Assembly: GCA_039028975.1 (NCBI GenBank)
Contig: JBCCHB010000033.1
Span: 1-64,000, forward strand
DNA: 64,000 bases
Origin: JAHBNG01 sp039028975
GTDB taxonomy: Bacteria; Chloroflexota; Anaerolineae; Caldilineales; Caldilineaceae
Reading direction: 5' to 3'
Made by a program: the position numbers and the translations under genes. The notes below the pieces were generated by a model. The model saw only the letters and a program-made list of their open reading frames with translations, did no database searches and had not been told where the DNA came from. This document shows, one piece after another, positions 36,725 through 51,700 of this stretch; position 1 is the stretch's first letter, and every line of letters begins with the position of its first letter.

Positions 36725-39700
36725 TAAATTTGCCAGAAAGACTCAATTCCTCTATAATAAACGTTTGTGGGTAAGGACCAATAAAAGACCCCTAAAACAG
36801 ACTTTTAAATCACCGCTCGCTCAAAGTTTTGGCAGTTCTTAAGCGTTTATGCGCTATCAGTTCGACAAAACACCTGTCAAACGCGGTGAGAAAGGAACCA
36901 AAACGATTATGTATGCAGTTGTTCGCACCGGTGGCAAACAGTACCGGATTACTGCTGGTGATATACTTGAAGTTGAAAAGCTGGAAGGCGAAGTCGGCGA
37001 AACCATCACCCTAGATGATGTTCTGCTTGTCTCTAATGAAGAGAAGGTAGTCATTGGGCAACCAACCGTTGAAAATGCTTCCGTTGAGGCCGTCATTTCT
37101 GGGCAATACCGCGGCCCAAAGATTTTGTCTTTCCGTTATCGCCCCAAAAAGCGGATCCGAGTCCGTCGGGGGCACCGCCAATATGTAACACGACTAGAAA
37201 TTGAATCTGTTAGCTTAGATGGCACAGTCTTCACACGGCCCGTTCCCTCACCTGAGCCGACTGCAGAATCAATCGAAGAGGATGCCGCGCTTCTCTCTGC
37301 CGTAGATAGTGAGGAAACCCAAATGGGTGATATAGCCTCTTCTATAGCTGGAACAAGTGCCGTAGTTGGAGAGATGACCAGGGACGCGACGGATGCTGCC
37401 GAAGAGGTGGCTGATGAAGTGGTTTCTGAAGCAGGTGATGCTGTTGAAGAGGCTAGTGATGCCGTAGAAGAAACGATTGATGATGCGAATGACACTGTTG
37501 AAGAAGCTAGTGATGCCATTGAGGAAGCAGCAGCCGAAGCATCTGACGCCGTGGAAGATGTAGCTGATGACGCTATTGAGGCTGCAAACAAAGCCGTTTC
37601 AGATGCAGGTGATAACGACTCAAGCTCAGGTAATACAGATTCGACCAACTAGAAGATATACTTCGCCAGAAAAGTCTTGTCCCGACTCTTGACCTATCCA
37701 CTCCGAGAATTTCCGAGAAGAGAAGACAGAACTTCTCTGGCCATCTATAGAAAGGATTTATCAATATGGCACATAAAAAAGGCGGCGGTTCTAGCCGTAA
37801 CAACCGAGATTCAAATGGTCAACGTTTGGGTGTTAAGCGTTATGGTGGCGAATTTGTGACAGCAGGCAGCATTCTTATACGTCAACGCGGGACGAAAATT
37901 TTCCCTGGCAATAACGTTGGTCGTGGTAAGGACGATACGCTCTATACAAAAGTTGATGGATTTGTTACATTTGAGTGGGCCAAGAAGAACCGGAAGCAGG
38001 TAAGCGTTTATCCAGGTGAAACTGAGTAAAAAGGACATAAAATAGAATGAAGGCAGATATTCATCCTAAATATTACCCAACAGCTACAGTCATTTGTTCT
38101 TGCGGAACCACTTGGTTAACGGGAAGTACAGAACCTGAAATCCGCACTGACGTCTGCAATACCTGTCATCCATTTTACACTGGTGAACAGCGTATCGTCG
38201 ATACAGCAGGTCAAGTTGAGCGCTTTATGAAGCGCTTAGAGAAACGCCAAAGCGGTGCTGCCAAACGGGCCATTGAGAATAAAGCCCGAGCAGAAGCTGA
38301 TGATGCGGCTCGCCGTGCACGTTCTCGAGGTGATGATCCCGATGCCGCTGCTGCTGAGGTAATGGACAAGTATAAAGAAGAGATAGGCGAATAGATATTC
38401 GGTAATCAGTCGTCCGTAGTCGCTTGGTCACCTAGTCCATAGTCACTCTGGCAGGCATCAGGTAGATTGCGGTCCATTGGTACTGGCCAGTCGCAACATG
38501 AAGGTAGCATCCTCAGACGCGAAACAGATGTTGTGGTGTATTTTGATATTTTCTGAAAATAAAAGAGCGTGTGTCAGGATTGCCCGACACGCTCTTTTTT
38601 TATTTTTAGCAAGTAAGCCAGAAAGGAATCTGCTATGTGCACGATGATCGTTCAACAAGTTGAGATCGATGGTAGTGGTAAGGGTCGAGAGGGGTGGTTC
38701 AATGTACAGCAGGCCAATGTTTTCTATGATCATCCTTTTCATGCTCCCATGGACCATTCACTCAATATTGATTTTGTAAACGAAGCTCAAGGGCCCGGCG
38801 CACGCGTTGCCGTCGAATTGAGCGTTGAAGCAGCCAAAGCATTGGTAGAAACCATTCAATCTGTTTTGGCCGAAGCCCAGGCCGGTGGTCATACAGCACA
38901 TGAGAACAAAGTTCCGCTGGTGCTGGCATAGATTCTTATTGTAAGGAAGCGATTATGAAAGAAGTTCCTTCTATACCACTCACGATGCCAAGCTATTCAG
39001 AAGAAGAGATGGCTCAGCGGGCGCGGGATTTCTTTAACATGATGAAGGTACGGCATAGCACGCGGGATTTCTCTGATAAACCTGTGCCGATGGACGTGAT
39101 CAGGCATTGTCTGGAGACGGCAGGAAGGGCACCCAGCGGAGCCAATCAACAGCCGTGGCACTTTGCGGTTGTAACAGACCCAACCATCAAGCGTCAGATT
39201 CGCATGGCTGCCGAAGAGGAAGAACGGGCTTTCTACCAAGAACGAGCTTCACAAGAGTGGCTTCAGACATTGGCCCCCCTGGGAACAGACGCAGATAAAC
39301 CGTTTATAGAGACGGCGGGCTGCTTGATCATTATCTTTGCTCAAGCTTATGGCATGGATGATGAAGAGCAGCGAATCAAGCACTATTATGTGCAGGAGTC
39401 AGTCGGCATTGCCACCGGATTTCTGATTGCAGCGCTCCACAACGCCGGACTGGCATGTCTTACTCACACCCCCAGCCCTATGAATTTCCTGGCTCAAATT
39501 TTAGGGCGTCCAAAGAATGAACGTGCCTATATTAACTTGGTTGTAGGATATCCAGCCAAGAATGCCCAGATCCCTATCCATGCAACGAATAAGAAGAGGC
39601 TTGACGAGTTTGTTACGTTTGTTTGACCAAATTCTAAGAATCAAATAGAAATGAGGAACTGATGACTGCTTCACCCCAATCAAAGAACGGCGCTCACCCC

Positions 39701-42700
39701 CTTCCCATCGACTCGGATGACAAAAGCATCTACACGATTCAAACCAACGCAGCAGGTCCAGAAGGCAGTCTCCCATTAGATGAGGACTTCCTGCGCAATG
39801 CCCCCAGTGGTGATATCTTTGCCCTCAGCCAAAACGTAGGTATGGGGTGGAATCCCAAACGACTGCGCAAGCGAGAGTTTTTGATTCTTAGCACCCAGGG
39901 AGGAATTCGTGCACCAGATGGGTCGCCCATTGCCCTTGGCTACCATACGGGCCACTGGGAAGTAGGCTTGTTGATGGAGGCCGCTGCTCGCACCTTTGCA
40001 AGTCTTGATACTATCCCTTATGCAGGCTTTGTCTCTGACCCATGCGATGGGCGCAGCCAGGGGACAGTAGGCATGATGGATAGCTTGGCCTACCGCAATG
40101 ATGCTGCCGTTGTGCTGCGTCGGCTTATCCGCTCGTTGCCTACACGAAAGGGCGTTATGGGTGTGGGAACCTGCGACAAGGGTCTGCCTGCCATGATGCT
40201 TGCCATAGCCGCCCAACGAGATTTGCCGACAATCCTGGTACCCGGCGGCGTAACGCTGCCCCCAACATATGGGGAAGATGCAGGTAAGATTCAGACAGTG
40301 GGTGCTCGTTTCTCTCATGGTGAGATTTCCATTGAAGAGGCAGCAGAGCTAGGCTGCAAGGCGTGCGCATCTCCAGGTGGCGGTTGCCAGTTCTTGGGTA
40401 CAGCAGGAACCAGCCAAGTTGTGGTAGAAGGGTTGGGTATGTCCCTAGTCCATTCTGCGTTGGCACCCTCGGGTCAGCCCATTTGGACGGATATGGCCCA
40501 TCGTTCGGCTGAAGCGCTAGTGGAATTAGAGTCCAAGGGCTTGACAACAGCGGATGTCCTTACTGAAGATGCGCTCCATAATGCAATGGTTGTTCACGCA
40601 GCATTTGGTGGCAGCACCAATCTTCTCTTGCATATTCCCGCGGTCGCTCATGCGGCGGGGTTGCCTCGTCCAGGGGTTGATGATTGGCGACGGATCAATC
40701 AATCAGTGCCGCGGCTGGTGGATGTGCTCCCCAATGGTCCCAAAGGCCATGTAACCGTCCAGGCGTTTCTAGCAGGTGGCGTTCCCGAGGTCATGCTCCA
40801 TCTACGAGAGCTTGATCTATTACGCCTTGATGTGCTAACCGTACAGGGGCGTCCCCTCGGTGATCTGCTTGATGAATGGCAGCGCAGTGAGCGACGCAAA
40901 ATTGTACGCGACATGCTCTTTGAGAAGGACGGTGTTGATCCCAACGATGTGATCATGAGTGCGGAAGAAGCTCGAGCAAGAGGGCTAACCAGTACGGTCA
41001 CCTTTCCGATAGGGAATCTGGCACCGGAGGGATCGGTGATCAAAAGCACATCCATTGATCCAATAGTCATTGATGACGATGGAGTCTACCGCAAAGTAGG
41101 GCCTGCCCGTGTCTTTACCAGCGAGCGAGAAGCAATTGCAGCCATCAAGGGCAACAGTCCCACACCGATTCAGGCAGGAGACATCATGGTGCTCATGGGA
41201 CGCGGGCCATTGGGCTGTGGAATGGAAGAGACTTACCAACTCACTTCCGCACTCCGCTATCTGCCATGGGGCAAGGAAGTTGCTCTAATCACCGATGCTC
41301 GTTTCTCCGGAGTAAGTACTGGGGCTTGCATCGGCCATGTCGGCCCAGAGGCTTTGGCGGGTGGCCCGATTGGTCGCCTACAAGAGGGTGACACAATCCA
41401 GATTATGGTTGACACGGTCAATCTAGAGGGCAGCATCGATCTGATTGGTCACAACGGTCAACAGTATGGTGCGGATAAAGGTGCAGAGGTTCTAGCCAGC
41501 CGTACCCTGACTGAAGGAGTTCATCCTGACGAGCGACTACCAGATGATACTCGCCTATGGGCCGCTCTCCAAGCGGCAGGTGGCGGCACATGGGGAGGCT
41601 GTGTCTATGACGTTGATCGGATTGTGGAGTTGCTGGCTGCGGGTCAAAAGGTAATGGATGGAGAATTCGTTTCGGCGTAGACTGGCATCGTGATAACTTA
41701 GGCCCTAACGGCTGTAACATCGACAAAAATTGTGGATATTGGATTCGACTAGTTCACCTGTACGGCCGAAGGCCACCAGATTTTGCCAGAGCCGTTTCGG
41801 GCCGCCGTCCTGCACCCAGCGGGTACCCGACCAACGAAGGCGAAATCTAACTATACCATAGGGAAAACCTGTTAATTTATGCGAAGCCTGATTATGGGGT
41901 AAGAAACTTTGGTTCAACCGGATCTCACAAGATTGACAGAAAAAATGAACAGGGATTAGCCAGATTTTTAAGATTAGAAGAGAAAAATCTTCGTAATCTT
42001 TAAATCCTTGTTCCATAAAGTTGTCAACCTCATGAAATCCCAGAGAGCCGAAACTTTTATCTCATGTTGTCCGTATAGTGTGCAGAGGTGGATGTCTGGT
42101 AAACACCACTTCTCATGGTTTCTCCTTTGTGTGGATGGTTGGGGAAAAGGCCCGGTTCTATGAGCCGGGCCTTTTTGCATGCTTGGACTCTGGTCTTTCT
42201 TGGGTCCCAATTGAAGCAACGCAACTACTGGCCCTCTTGCCGCATCTCCTGTTGACGCATGGGCATGGCATCGATCAACGAGAAGAGCTGCTCGGGTCCA
42301 ACCACGTCAGTGCTATTCAACTTCACTCCGCCATCTTTGCCAATAAGAAGTACCCGAAATGCCGTCCCATCAAGGTTGTAGCGACCTTGCAAACCGGAAA
42401 CGAATTCATCGGAAAGCTGGGATATCGGTTGATGACCCTCTTCTACATAACTTGGGTACAGCTCCGCACGATGATTCCCAGTCTGTTCAGTCAGGCTGGC
42501 TCTATTCGGTCCGGTTCGGAACAGATGAAACCAGAGCATATCCCGATCGATCAGTTCATGAGAGAGTGCAGTGTATTCCTCTATTTGCTCAATGTATAGT
42601 GGGCTAGCAGAAGACTCAGCAAAGATCAGGAGTAGACGATTCTGCCATTGATAAGGTGTCAGGTTACGAGCTTCCAGCAGGGGTGCGTTGAGTATATCCA

Positions 42701-45700
42701 TATTCATCTCTGTATTGGATGCTTGATAGCCGACCTCACCATCATCTATTGCTTGCGTGACCAAATCATCGGCAGATGGTTGAAGAACGGTATCTAGGGA
42801 AACAGTATCTGAGGGATGAGAAAGAGTACAGGCATTGAATAGCGTTGTGAAGACAACAGCCAGAAGCAGTTGTGTGATGCGCTTTGTCATAGTAGATTTG
42901 AGCAATGATTTTCCTCATCAGCCGCAAATGTGCAACTTGGTACGTTCATGAACTAACTGAAGCCAGTTTTCACATTTTACACAGATGAATCATGAGATTA
43001 AGATAAGATTAAGAAATTCACAGGTAAGGAACTTATAGCGTAAGTCGTCCGTATAGTATGCAGGGGTGAGATTTCTCCGAAGTTCCACCCCTCATGGTTT
43101 CTCCTTTTCGGTGAATGGTTGGGGAAAAGGCCCGGTTCTATGAGCCGGGCCTTTTTGCATGCTTGGAACCAAGCGGCCAAGTGAGCGTGGCGGTTGTGCC
43201 TTGACCAAGCCCATCACTTTCAATAGATATCTTTCCTTCGTAGAGAGCCACAAGAGATTGAACCAAGCTCAGACCAAGCCCACTCCCCGGAATTTTGCGG
43301 TTGCGCGCCTTGTCAACACGATAAAAGCGGTTAAAAATAAGGGCGAGTTCATCTTCAGGAATACCCATGCCTGTATCTTCAATGACAATATGCGCGTGAG
43401 CGCGTCGTTCGCTGCAGGTTTCATGCTCTGCGTGGCTCATATCATTGAGTTGAGGTCCATTATCTAGGTCATCCTCACTCCGTTTGACGGTAATGATAAT
43501 TGACCCATCTTCAGGCGTATATTTGATGGCGTTCTCAACTAGGTTGCGTAGAATTACATGAAGGTGAGCTAGGCTAGCTTGAAGCAATAGTGGTTCGGTC
43601 CCAAGTATGGTCTGATAGTCGATATTTTTGGTACGAATTTGCGGTTCAAACTCTTGCGTAATCGTAGCCAGAAGTCGCCCGACATCCACTTGTTCATTGC
43701 CAATGGTCAGATTTTGCGCATCTGTGTGTGAAAGAAATCGAAGATCCTCAACAAGGCGGGTGAGGCGTCTGGCCTCATCATCGATCTCGTAGATGTACTG
43801 CCGAGTTAATGCCTGATCGGGATCGTCTTCCAAGAGCGTTTCGGTGCGGATGCGGATGGCTGTAAGTGGTGTCCGTAGCTCGTGGGCAGCATTACTCGCA
43901 AACGCCTTCTGCTCAACAACCATCGATTCAACGGCCTCCGCCATCTGATTAAAGTCCCAAGCCAGTTGCTCGATCTCAGCTGGTGCATTAGTTGTAGAGC
44001 GGCTACCAAGATTTCCTGTTGCCATTTCTTGTACAGTCCTGCGTAGTTCCGTAAGCGGTTTGGTTAATGCATTGGCCATCCAGCTACCAAGAGCAAGAAG
44101 CAAGATGACACCGCCAAATAAGGTAGAGACAGCCAAAATTTGCTGTTGACTGCGTACCGTATCTGACGTGCCGAACCACGACTCACCCACACGAACCATT
44201 ATCGAATCTTCATTACCATAGAAGCCATTCTCATAGAAGATGGGTACTGCCCGATAGACGCTATCCAGCTCCTCATATTCTCTCTGGATTGGCTCCTCAC
44301 TCTCTATTGCTTGCCACACTTCTTCCCACTCACCAACCAAATAGGGCATCTCATAAGGTTGGCTATCGAATAGAACAAGCTCTTCATCGGGATAAATGAG
44401 CATGATATGAAGCCCCTGATTCGTAGCCAGTTGGGTTATTTCTGCATAAAGTGCGTTGTAGGCCCTTCGCTCATTTGCTTCTATGGGTTCACCAAACCGT
44501 TCATCAAGGAGGCGCTCACCTAATCCAATCTCATTTGGTGGAATCTCATTCGCAATATCCTCCACCGAAGCAACGACGATCTCCACTTTCTGCTCAAAAG
44601 AGTCAAAAAATGATTCGTCAGCTATAGCAGCAATTCGATTGGCAAAGAACCAGTTGAAGAGCAATCCAGCTGAGGCAATGAGGAGAAAGTAGCTTAGGAA
44701 AATCCGCGTGCGCAGGCTAGGATTTGTCATGTTGGTCAGTTACTCAGCATTGTTGAATACATAGCCTACGTTACGAACCGTACAGATATATTTTGGACGG
44801 CTTGGATCCGCTTCCAGCTTCTCACGGAGCCAGCGGATATGCACATCGAGTGTGCTTGTGTCTCCTAGCCAATCAGTGCCCCATACTTCATCAAATATTT
44901 GGGCTCGGGTGACGGGAATACCAACTTTGGACATGAGCAAGGTAAGCAGCTCAAATTCTTTGTGTCGCAGCTTGACGGGTTGCTCATGTACATATGCCGC
45001 TCGCAGATCCAGTTCCAACTTTATTGGCCCCACCACCAAAGTTCTGGCCGGAGATGTGGCAGGCTGATCCAGCTGAACTCGGCGTAAAAGTGCATTGATC
45101 TTGGCCACTAGAACATTGGTATTGAAAGGCTTGGTCAGGTAATCATCCGCACCAAGCTCCAGTCCCGTGATGCGATCAAAGTCATCATCTAATGCCGTCA
45201 GCATCAAAATCGGCACGCTACTCTGCTCTCGAAGGGTACGACAGACCTCCCAACCGTCCATCTCTGGCATCATTACATCTAAAATAACCAGATCCGGTTG
45301 GCTGGCCAGAGCAACTGCTAAGCCTTCTTTGCCATCTGCCGCAACAGTTACTTGATAGCTCCGGGCCTGCAAACGCCGAGCCAAAGGCTCTGTTATGGTG
45401 GGTTCATCGTCGATCAGTAGGAGGTGGGTCATAGGATTGATTCGTAACTCCTGATTGCGCAACAGTTGTTTTCTGACCTTCGTAACTCGTGATTCGTAAC
45501 TCGTGAATAGTATATCACCGAGTCGGGTCGGCTGACGAGAAGTCTGCTCTGTAGAGGGTGTCCCAAATTGGAATGCCTGGGATAGAGTGCGTTGCACTGT
45601 GGATGCGAGAATCTGTGACCAAGCACAGAACGATTCGCACGTGTAGCTTTGCCTGAACCGCGCAACGCACTCGGCTTCTTCTCCATTTCTGGAATTCACC

Positions 45701-48700
45701 CTTGATAGGAGTATGTACAGGAGGCTACCAGATAGACTAACGTATGGCCAACGGCAGCAGAACACTAAAACCTGTATTCGGATTACTCTCCGGCACCACG
45801 TTAACAAGTTGACCAAGGGCGAAAGGGCGCACCGCCGCTACCGTATTTGGGACTACACCCGTTCGGCGCTCCTGATTATCGGACTCATTGTCGGTATCGT
45901 CAGTTCCTTCTTCGTCCGATTCCTCGTCACCTTCAGTGATGCTGTCATCCACATCTTCCTCTTCATTTCCACCCTCCCCTTCATCTCCGTTCTCCTCTTC
46001 ATCTCCTTCGGTCTCATCACTATCATCCGCAGGTTCATCATCAGTCGACTCCGAATCTTCGCCATTATTGGCTTGCTCATAAGTCGCATTGATGACTTCG
46101 TCGACCGTTGCGCTGAGGTCAGAGAGCCATTCATCGGCCACATTTTGGGTTATTAGGCCGACGGAGACCGCAGCTTGAACCATTTCTGTCTCGGCTTCTA
46201 CAATGGCATCTTTGATAGCCTGGGTGCTGCTGCCATGATCTTGAGCCAACTCAGCTAGGCTTTGGCCAGAAGCCAGTGCTGTCCAAATGGTCTCGGCATT
46301 GACGTTGAGAGTCTGTGAAACAATGTAGAACCAGAACCAATTTCCTTCTTCGTCGACGTTGTCAAAGACGATAGTAGATTCTTCGTCATCATCGCCCATG
46401 TCTGGGTCTTCGTCGTCATCGCCCATGTCTGGGTCTTCGTCGTCATCGCCCGTGTCAGGATCCTCGTTGTCATCGCCCGTGTTGGGTTCTTCGTCGTCGT
46501 CGCCCATGTCTGGGTCTTCGTCGTCACCCATGTCTGGGTTCTCGTCGTCATCGCCCATGTCGGGATCCTCGTCGTCATCGCCCGTGTCAGGTGTGGTTGT
46601 TGCCGTTGGTTGTGGCGTTGCAGTTGGTTGCGGCGTTGCCGTTGGTATGTCAGAACCCGCGGCTGCGATGTATCCACCCACAATCCGGCTATCTTGAACA
46701 GCGTTGGCTGGCAGGACTTCACCACCCACGGCTCTGCCAAACGTGTCCCACAATTGCTGGTTGGTCTTCCCGATATAGGCACGATCAAATTCAACCTCAC
46801 CTTCTTCGACTTCAAAATCGTCGCCATACGGTACGAAATCGGATCGCTGCTGGTTAAAGTAAATCTCTCGACCGTCGAGCGTAATCCTATCTTGGGCCAG
46901 CATGAGGTAGGGGTCAAATCGACCTAAGTCAAGTTCAAGCTGCAGCACGATGTGCTGTCGCTGCGAGTCTTTCCCCTGAACTGCCGTGCCGTTTAGGCTG
47001 CCAAAATTGATGCCTGTCATGGGCATGGTGCGCGGTTCGACTTGCGGTTCGTGGATCAAGATGTCGGTGACATTGCTTAGATCCATGTTTCGTATTTCCC
47101 AAGTACTCTGTCTTGGGGCGATAAAGCCCATCTCATACCCTTCGATATCAACATTTTCGACAAATCCGGGGCCAAGCGTCGAGTCATTGTTGAGATCCAG
47201 ACCAACGCCAATCGCCGCGGTTGCGCCAAGGTTGTGGTTAAAGGGTGCGCCAGTGCCGATGAGTCGCGCGTTGCGGAGGCTGAGCCGCTCGTTGTAGTTG
47301 AGCAAGATGCCGTCTCGCGAGTCCCAAACGGTGATGCCGTCAAAGACAGGGTTGAGCGTATCCACATACGCTTGGGGCGGTTTTGCGTGGAAGTCTGAAT
47401 CTGCCTCGCCCATGTATAGGTCGGAATGGATATAGCGAGAGCGGAAGCCGACCGTTGCGCCATACGATTCGTTGTTGCGCACTTCGGCAACGGGTGCCCA
47501 CCAGACCGGAAGCGTCTCTCGGTTTGTGATGAGGTGACCGTTTGCAATCTCGCTGACTTTCACGGTGGCCCGACCCGTATCCGGCTCAATCAACCCATCG
47601 ACCCAGAAGATAATGCCATGGGCCGATGCGCCAGCCGCAACGTTGTCGATGACGCTAACGCGGGTTCCGGAGAGCCAGAAACCATCGCCGTCATTGCCGA
47701 AGTCGCCCCGATCTAATCCCAAATCAGGATCGATTGCCCCTAAGTCATCGAGCACAAAGGTGTCATTGACCGTGCGGATGGCGATGTTGCCCACCATGGA
47801 GCCAACTTCGTCACCGGCTTCGGTATAGAAACCAGCCCCTTGGATGTTGTAAGAGACGTTGTTGAGCATCTCCACATTGGATGAGTGGTTGACGAAGCCC
47901 CAGCCAGGCGAATCTTCGACGACTGAGCCTTTGATCACGGCTAGGGTGGACCCTGATGCTGTCCCGCCGCGGTGGAAATGAATGGCGTATCGGCCACGAA
48001 TGTTGTTGGCAGGCCCTGGAACAACCGTAAAGTCGATTGGTGATGGACCATCATTACCTGGCGTGTCTGGCAGATCATATTCAAAATCGTCCAGTGGAAT
48101 TCTCTTATCGGTGCGGCCCAGACCATAAAAACGCGCGTTTTCAATGTGCACATCCAAATTGTGCATAAACATGATGTGACCGCGATGGCGTACCTCAAGG
48201 TTTTCGGATTCGAAGACGATATTGCGCGTACCGTTGGCCACCCACAAATTGAGATCGGCTTTCGGCGGAACATGGTCTAAGGCCAGTGGCTGTTCGAGCG
48301 TAATGGTGGCACTGCTAATCCCCGCGATAGTACGGACTTCATCACTGGTATTGCCTTGAGATCCAGTAATGATTAGCTGATCGCCAACCTGCCAGCCAGT
48401 TGGTGCGCTGCTGAGGGTGATCTGTGAATCGCCAGCTTTGGGGAAAGTTCCTACAGTGGTACGGTGAGTTTTTTGCGCCCCGACAATTTCAACTGGACCG
48501 GATAAGACAGCACCCCGACCGAGCTGTTGCGGATCTACACTCTTGTCGATCTGGCCGTTGTCTACAAATACGATTCGTGCGGTGACATTGGCATCAATCG
48601 GGTTGGTTCGTGTACCAATCTCCAAGCGCCCCGACATGTTGCTGATCAATGTGTCTACCCATAATTCGGTGTTGACGTCGGTGGAAAAACGCAACGCCCC

Positions 48701-51700
48701 ATCGATGGTAATTCTCTTCAAACGAGGCGCGATAACCGAGTTAACTGTCACGCTCTGTCCAGCAGGAATCGAGACAATCGCCCCTTCTGTGGGGACCGTG
48801 CCGTTCTGCCAGACAGCCGGATCGCTCCAGTTGCCTGATGAAATAGCCGTGTGGGTAACAGCCCCCATGCTCAGCGGAACCGTCATGCCCGAATGGTGGT
48901 CCCCTTGGGCTTGAGCCAAGCCAGGGTTACCGATATAGGAGTCTAAAAAGGCAAGCGTGTTTCTGCTCTGCCAACTACTTTGCATTGGCACCAAAGCCCA
49001 AAGTAATGCAAACAGAATAGAATATTTGACTATCTTCATTTTTATTCAAGTACCTCACTAAAATTTTGATTGGTCATTGGCTGCTGGTCACTATGGCAGA
49101 GCATCGGAAAGCCCCTGTTTTCAAAACGACCGCAGTACATAGACAAAGAAATGGTCCAATCTCACAAAATCTTTGCACTGACATTCTATACTGTTGCCAA
49201 ATTCTCTGTTTGAAAATGAACTTAAAATTGCAGTGAGCAATCTAAAATTTAGTCAGAAGTATCTTAACTGGAAGTCTTGCGTTCCTTAAATACATCTTAA
49301 ATCATGCATTTGGCCGTCGCATTTAAGCTCGATTTAAGGTAAAGTCATTGCTGATTAAAGTAGGGACCAGCAAGCTTAGGATTCGATCCTTGCTCTTTAA
49401 GCTTAAGTTCAAATAATGATGAAGGAAATACAGTATCATATCTCCAACAAGACGAGCTCTCAAGGCCCTCAGCAATCGGCAGCAGAGTGACCTTTTTTGA
49501 AGACGATACGGTCCTGTGCTTACTCTAAGGTCGAATGGAATACCGGTGTTGAGTATAATTGCAAAATATATTTCGCCAGAAAAGTCTTGTCTCGGCTCTT
49601 GCCCAGCTCACACTTATGAATACCGAGAGTAAAGGTCAACATTTTTCTGGCTACCTATAAGGACATTCCACAGAATAAAATACCCATTCAGTAGGCACAC
49701 CTCGTGCTGGTTCGATCCGCACAAGGCGTGCTCACTGCTCGAATCTTGGATACTTATTTTTGTGGAATGTCCTAAAGTAAGGATACAACCATGAATCGTA
49801 GAAATTTTCTTAAATTGAATACATGGTCCCAAGCAGACAGATGGATGCAGCCACAATGGCAAAACGGCGCAGCATTGCAAAACAAAGCCACAAGCATACG
49901 AAACATCAACCTAACCGACCAACAGCTTGCCTCCCGCTTTCTAGCCCAAGCAACGATGGGAGCAAATATGATGCTTATCGATGAAGTGGCCAATGTGGGC
50001 ATCGAGGCGTGGCTCGAGCAACAGTTCGCCATCTCTCAGACCGAAACAGTCCAATATATGTGGGATGCCATCCAGCCAATCTATCAGCTTGAGGATCAGC
50101 CATTGCTTGGATTAGCCCCATTCCGCTGGGCTTGGTGGCAAGCGGTGATGACAGGTGAAGATCAGCTACGCCAACGGTTGGCCATGGCCCTTAGCGAAAT
50201 CTTCGTCGTCTCCACAAAGACCGATTTTCTGGAGGATCTGAGCTTAGGCATCGGTAGCTGGTATGACATGCTCCTCAAGAACGCGTTCGGCAACTTTCGC
50301 GACCTCTTATTCGATGTGACCATGCATCCAGTCATGGGCTACTACCTGAGCCATGCAGGCAACCGCAAAGCCGATCCATCTACCAATCGCTTTCCAGATG
50401 AAAACTATGCCCGAGAGGTCATGCAGCTCTTCTCTATTGGTCTCTTTGAATTAAATCTGGATGGATCCCGCAAACTTGACGAGAACGGTGAGCCGATTGC
50501 CACATACAACAACGCCGATATTTCAGAGTTTGCCAAGATATTCACCGGTTTGGTCTACCAACGGGTTGAATGGTTTGCCGATGAATTTGAGGAAGAGGGT
50601 GGTGAACTGGGAACGGAGGAAGAGTTTATTACCCGGGAGCCGTCCTGGGAAAATATCACCAAGCCCATGGAAATGTGGGATTCGCTACACGAATCTGGTG
50701 AAAAGCGGTTGCTCAATGACGCTGTCGTTTCCTCTGGCCAAACAGGGATGCAGGACGTCAATGATGCAGTTGACAACCTCTTCAACCATCTCAACGTGGG
50801 GCCGTTTATGGCTAGGCTGCTCATTCAGCGCTTGGTCAAATCCCACCCATCGTCGGGGTACATTGAGCGAGTAGCAACAGCCTTTAATGAGGGAACGTTC
50901 AACGGCGAAGGCAGTGGTACAAGAGGCGATATGCAAGCTGTAGTCAAAGCCATTCTGCTTGATGACGAGGCTCGCGAACCGTCGTTTATTAACGAACCTA
51001 CCCACGGAATGCTGCGAGAGCCATTTATCCGCTACACGCAACTATGTCGCGCCTTTGAAGCCAAAAATGAGAACGGTGAAAACCTCTTCTACAACTATGC
51101 TGAATATTCATCAGAGCAGCTTGGTCAATATCCCTTTGCCTCGCCTAGCGTCTTTAACTTCTTCTCCCCTGATTTCAGGCCGTTGGGTCCTCTAGAGCAG
51201 GCCAACATCAATGCCCCTGAGTTTCAGCTCATGACCAGCGTTTCGGCCGTCAAGGTGGCCAACTTCTGGGAGGATGCGATTTGGGAAGGAGATTTAATGG
51301 AACTTCCTGAAGAGATAGAAGAAACGGACGATCCAGAAGAAAAGCTGCCAACGATTTCACCCGTCTTTCTCGATTTGGAACCCTATGAGCCACTGGAGGG
51401 TGATGTGGATGCCCTCATCGATCGACTGGATCTGCTGCTGACATATGGAACCCTATCCAACGATATGCGCACCATCATGAGCACAACCCTGACTGCTTTG
51501 TATGGGGAAATAGATGACTGGGGTGATGTGATCCGTTTTGCGCTTGTGCTCTTCATGAACTGTCCAGATTACACCATTCAAAAATAGTTGATCTCTAAAC
51601 GATGAAACAGATGAACAGAAATCCTATAGGTACTCAAGCTCTACATAAAGTGACATCTTATCCCTCGGGTAGCAATGTTACTTGCTCACGACCACCAGCA

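Larger units (their letters stand above)
36371..36908. other. Divergent intergenic region between the TetR gene and rplU
   Basis: No gene seen. It holds the candidate TetR operator (36431-36444), TGTACA twice (36453-36469), repeats D copy 3 and A copy 4 back to back, and the rplU promoter. Confidence 0.6.
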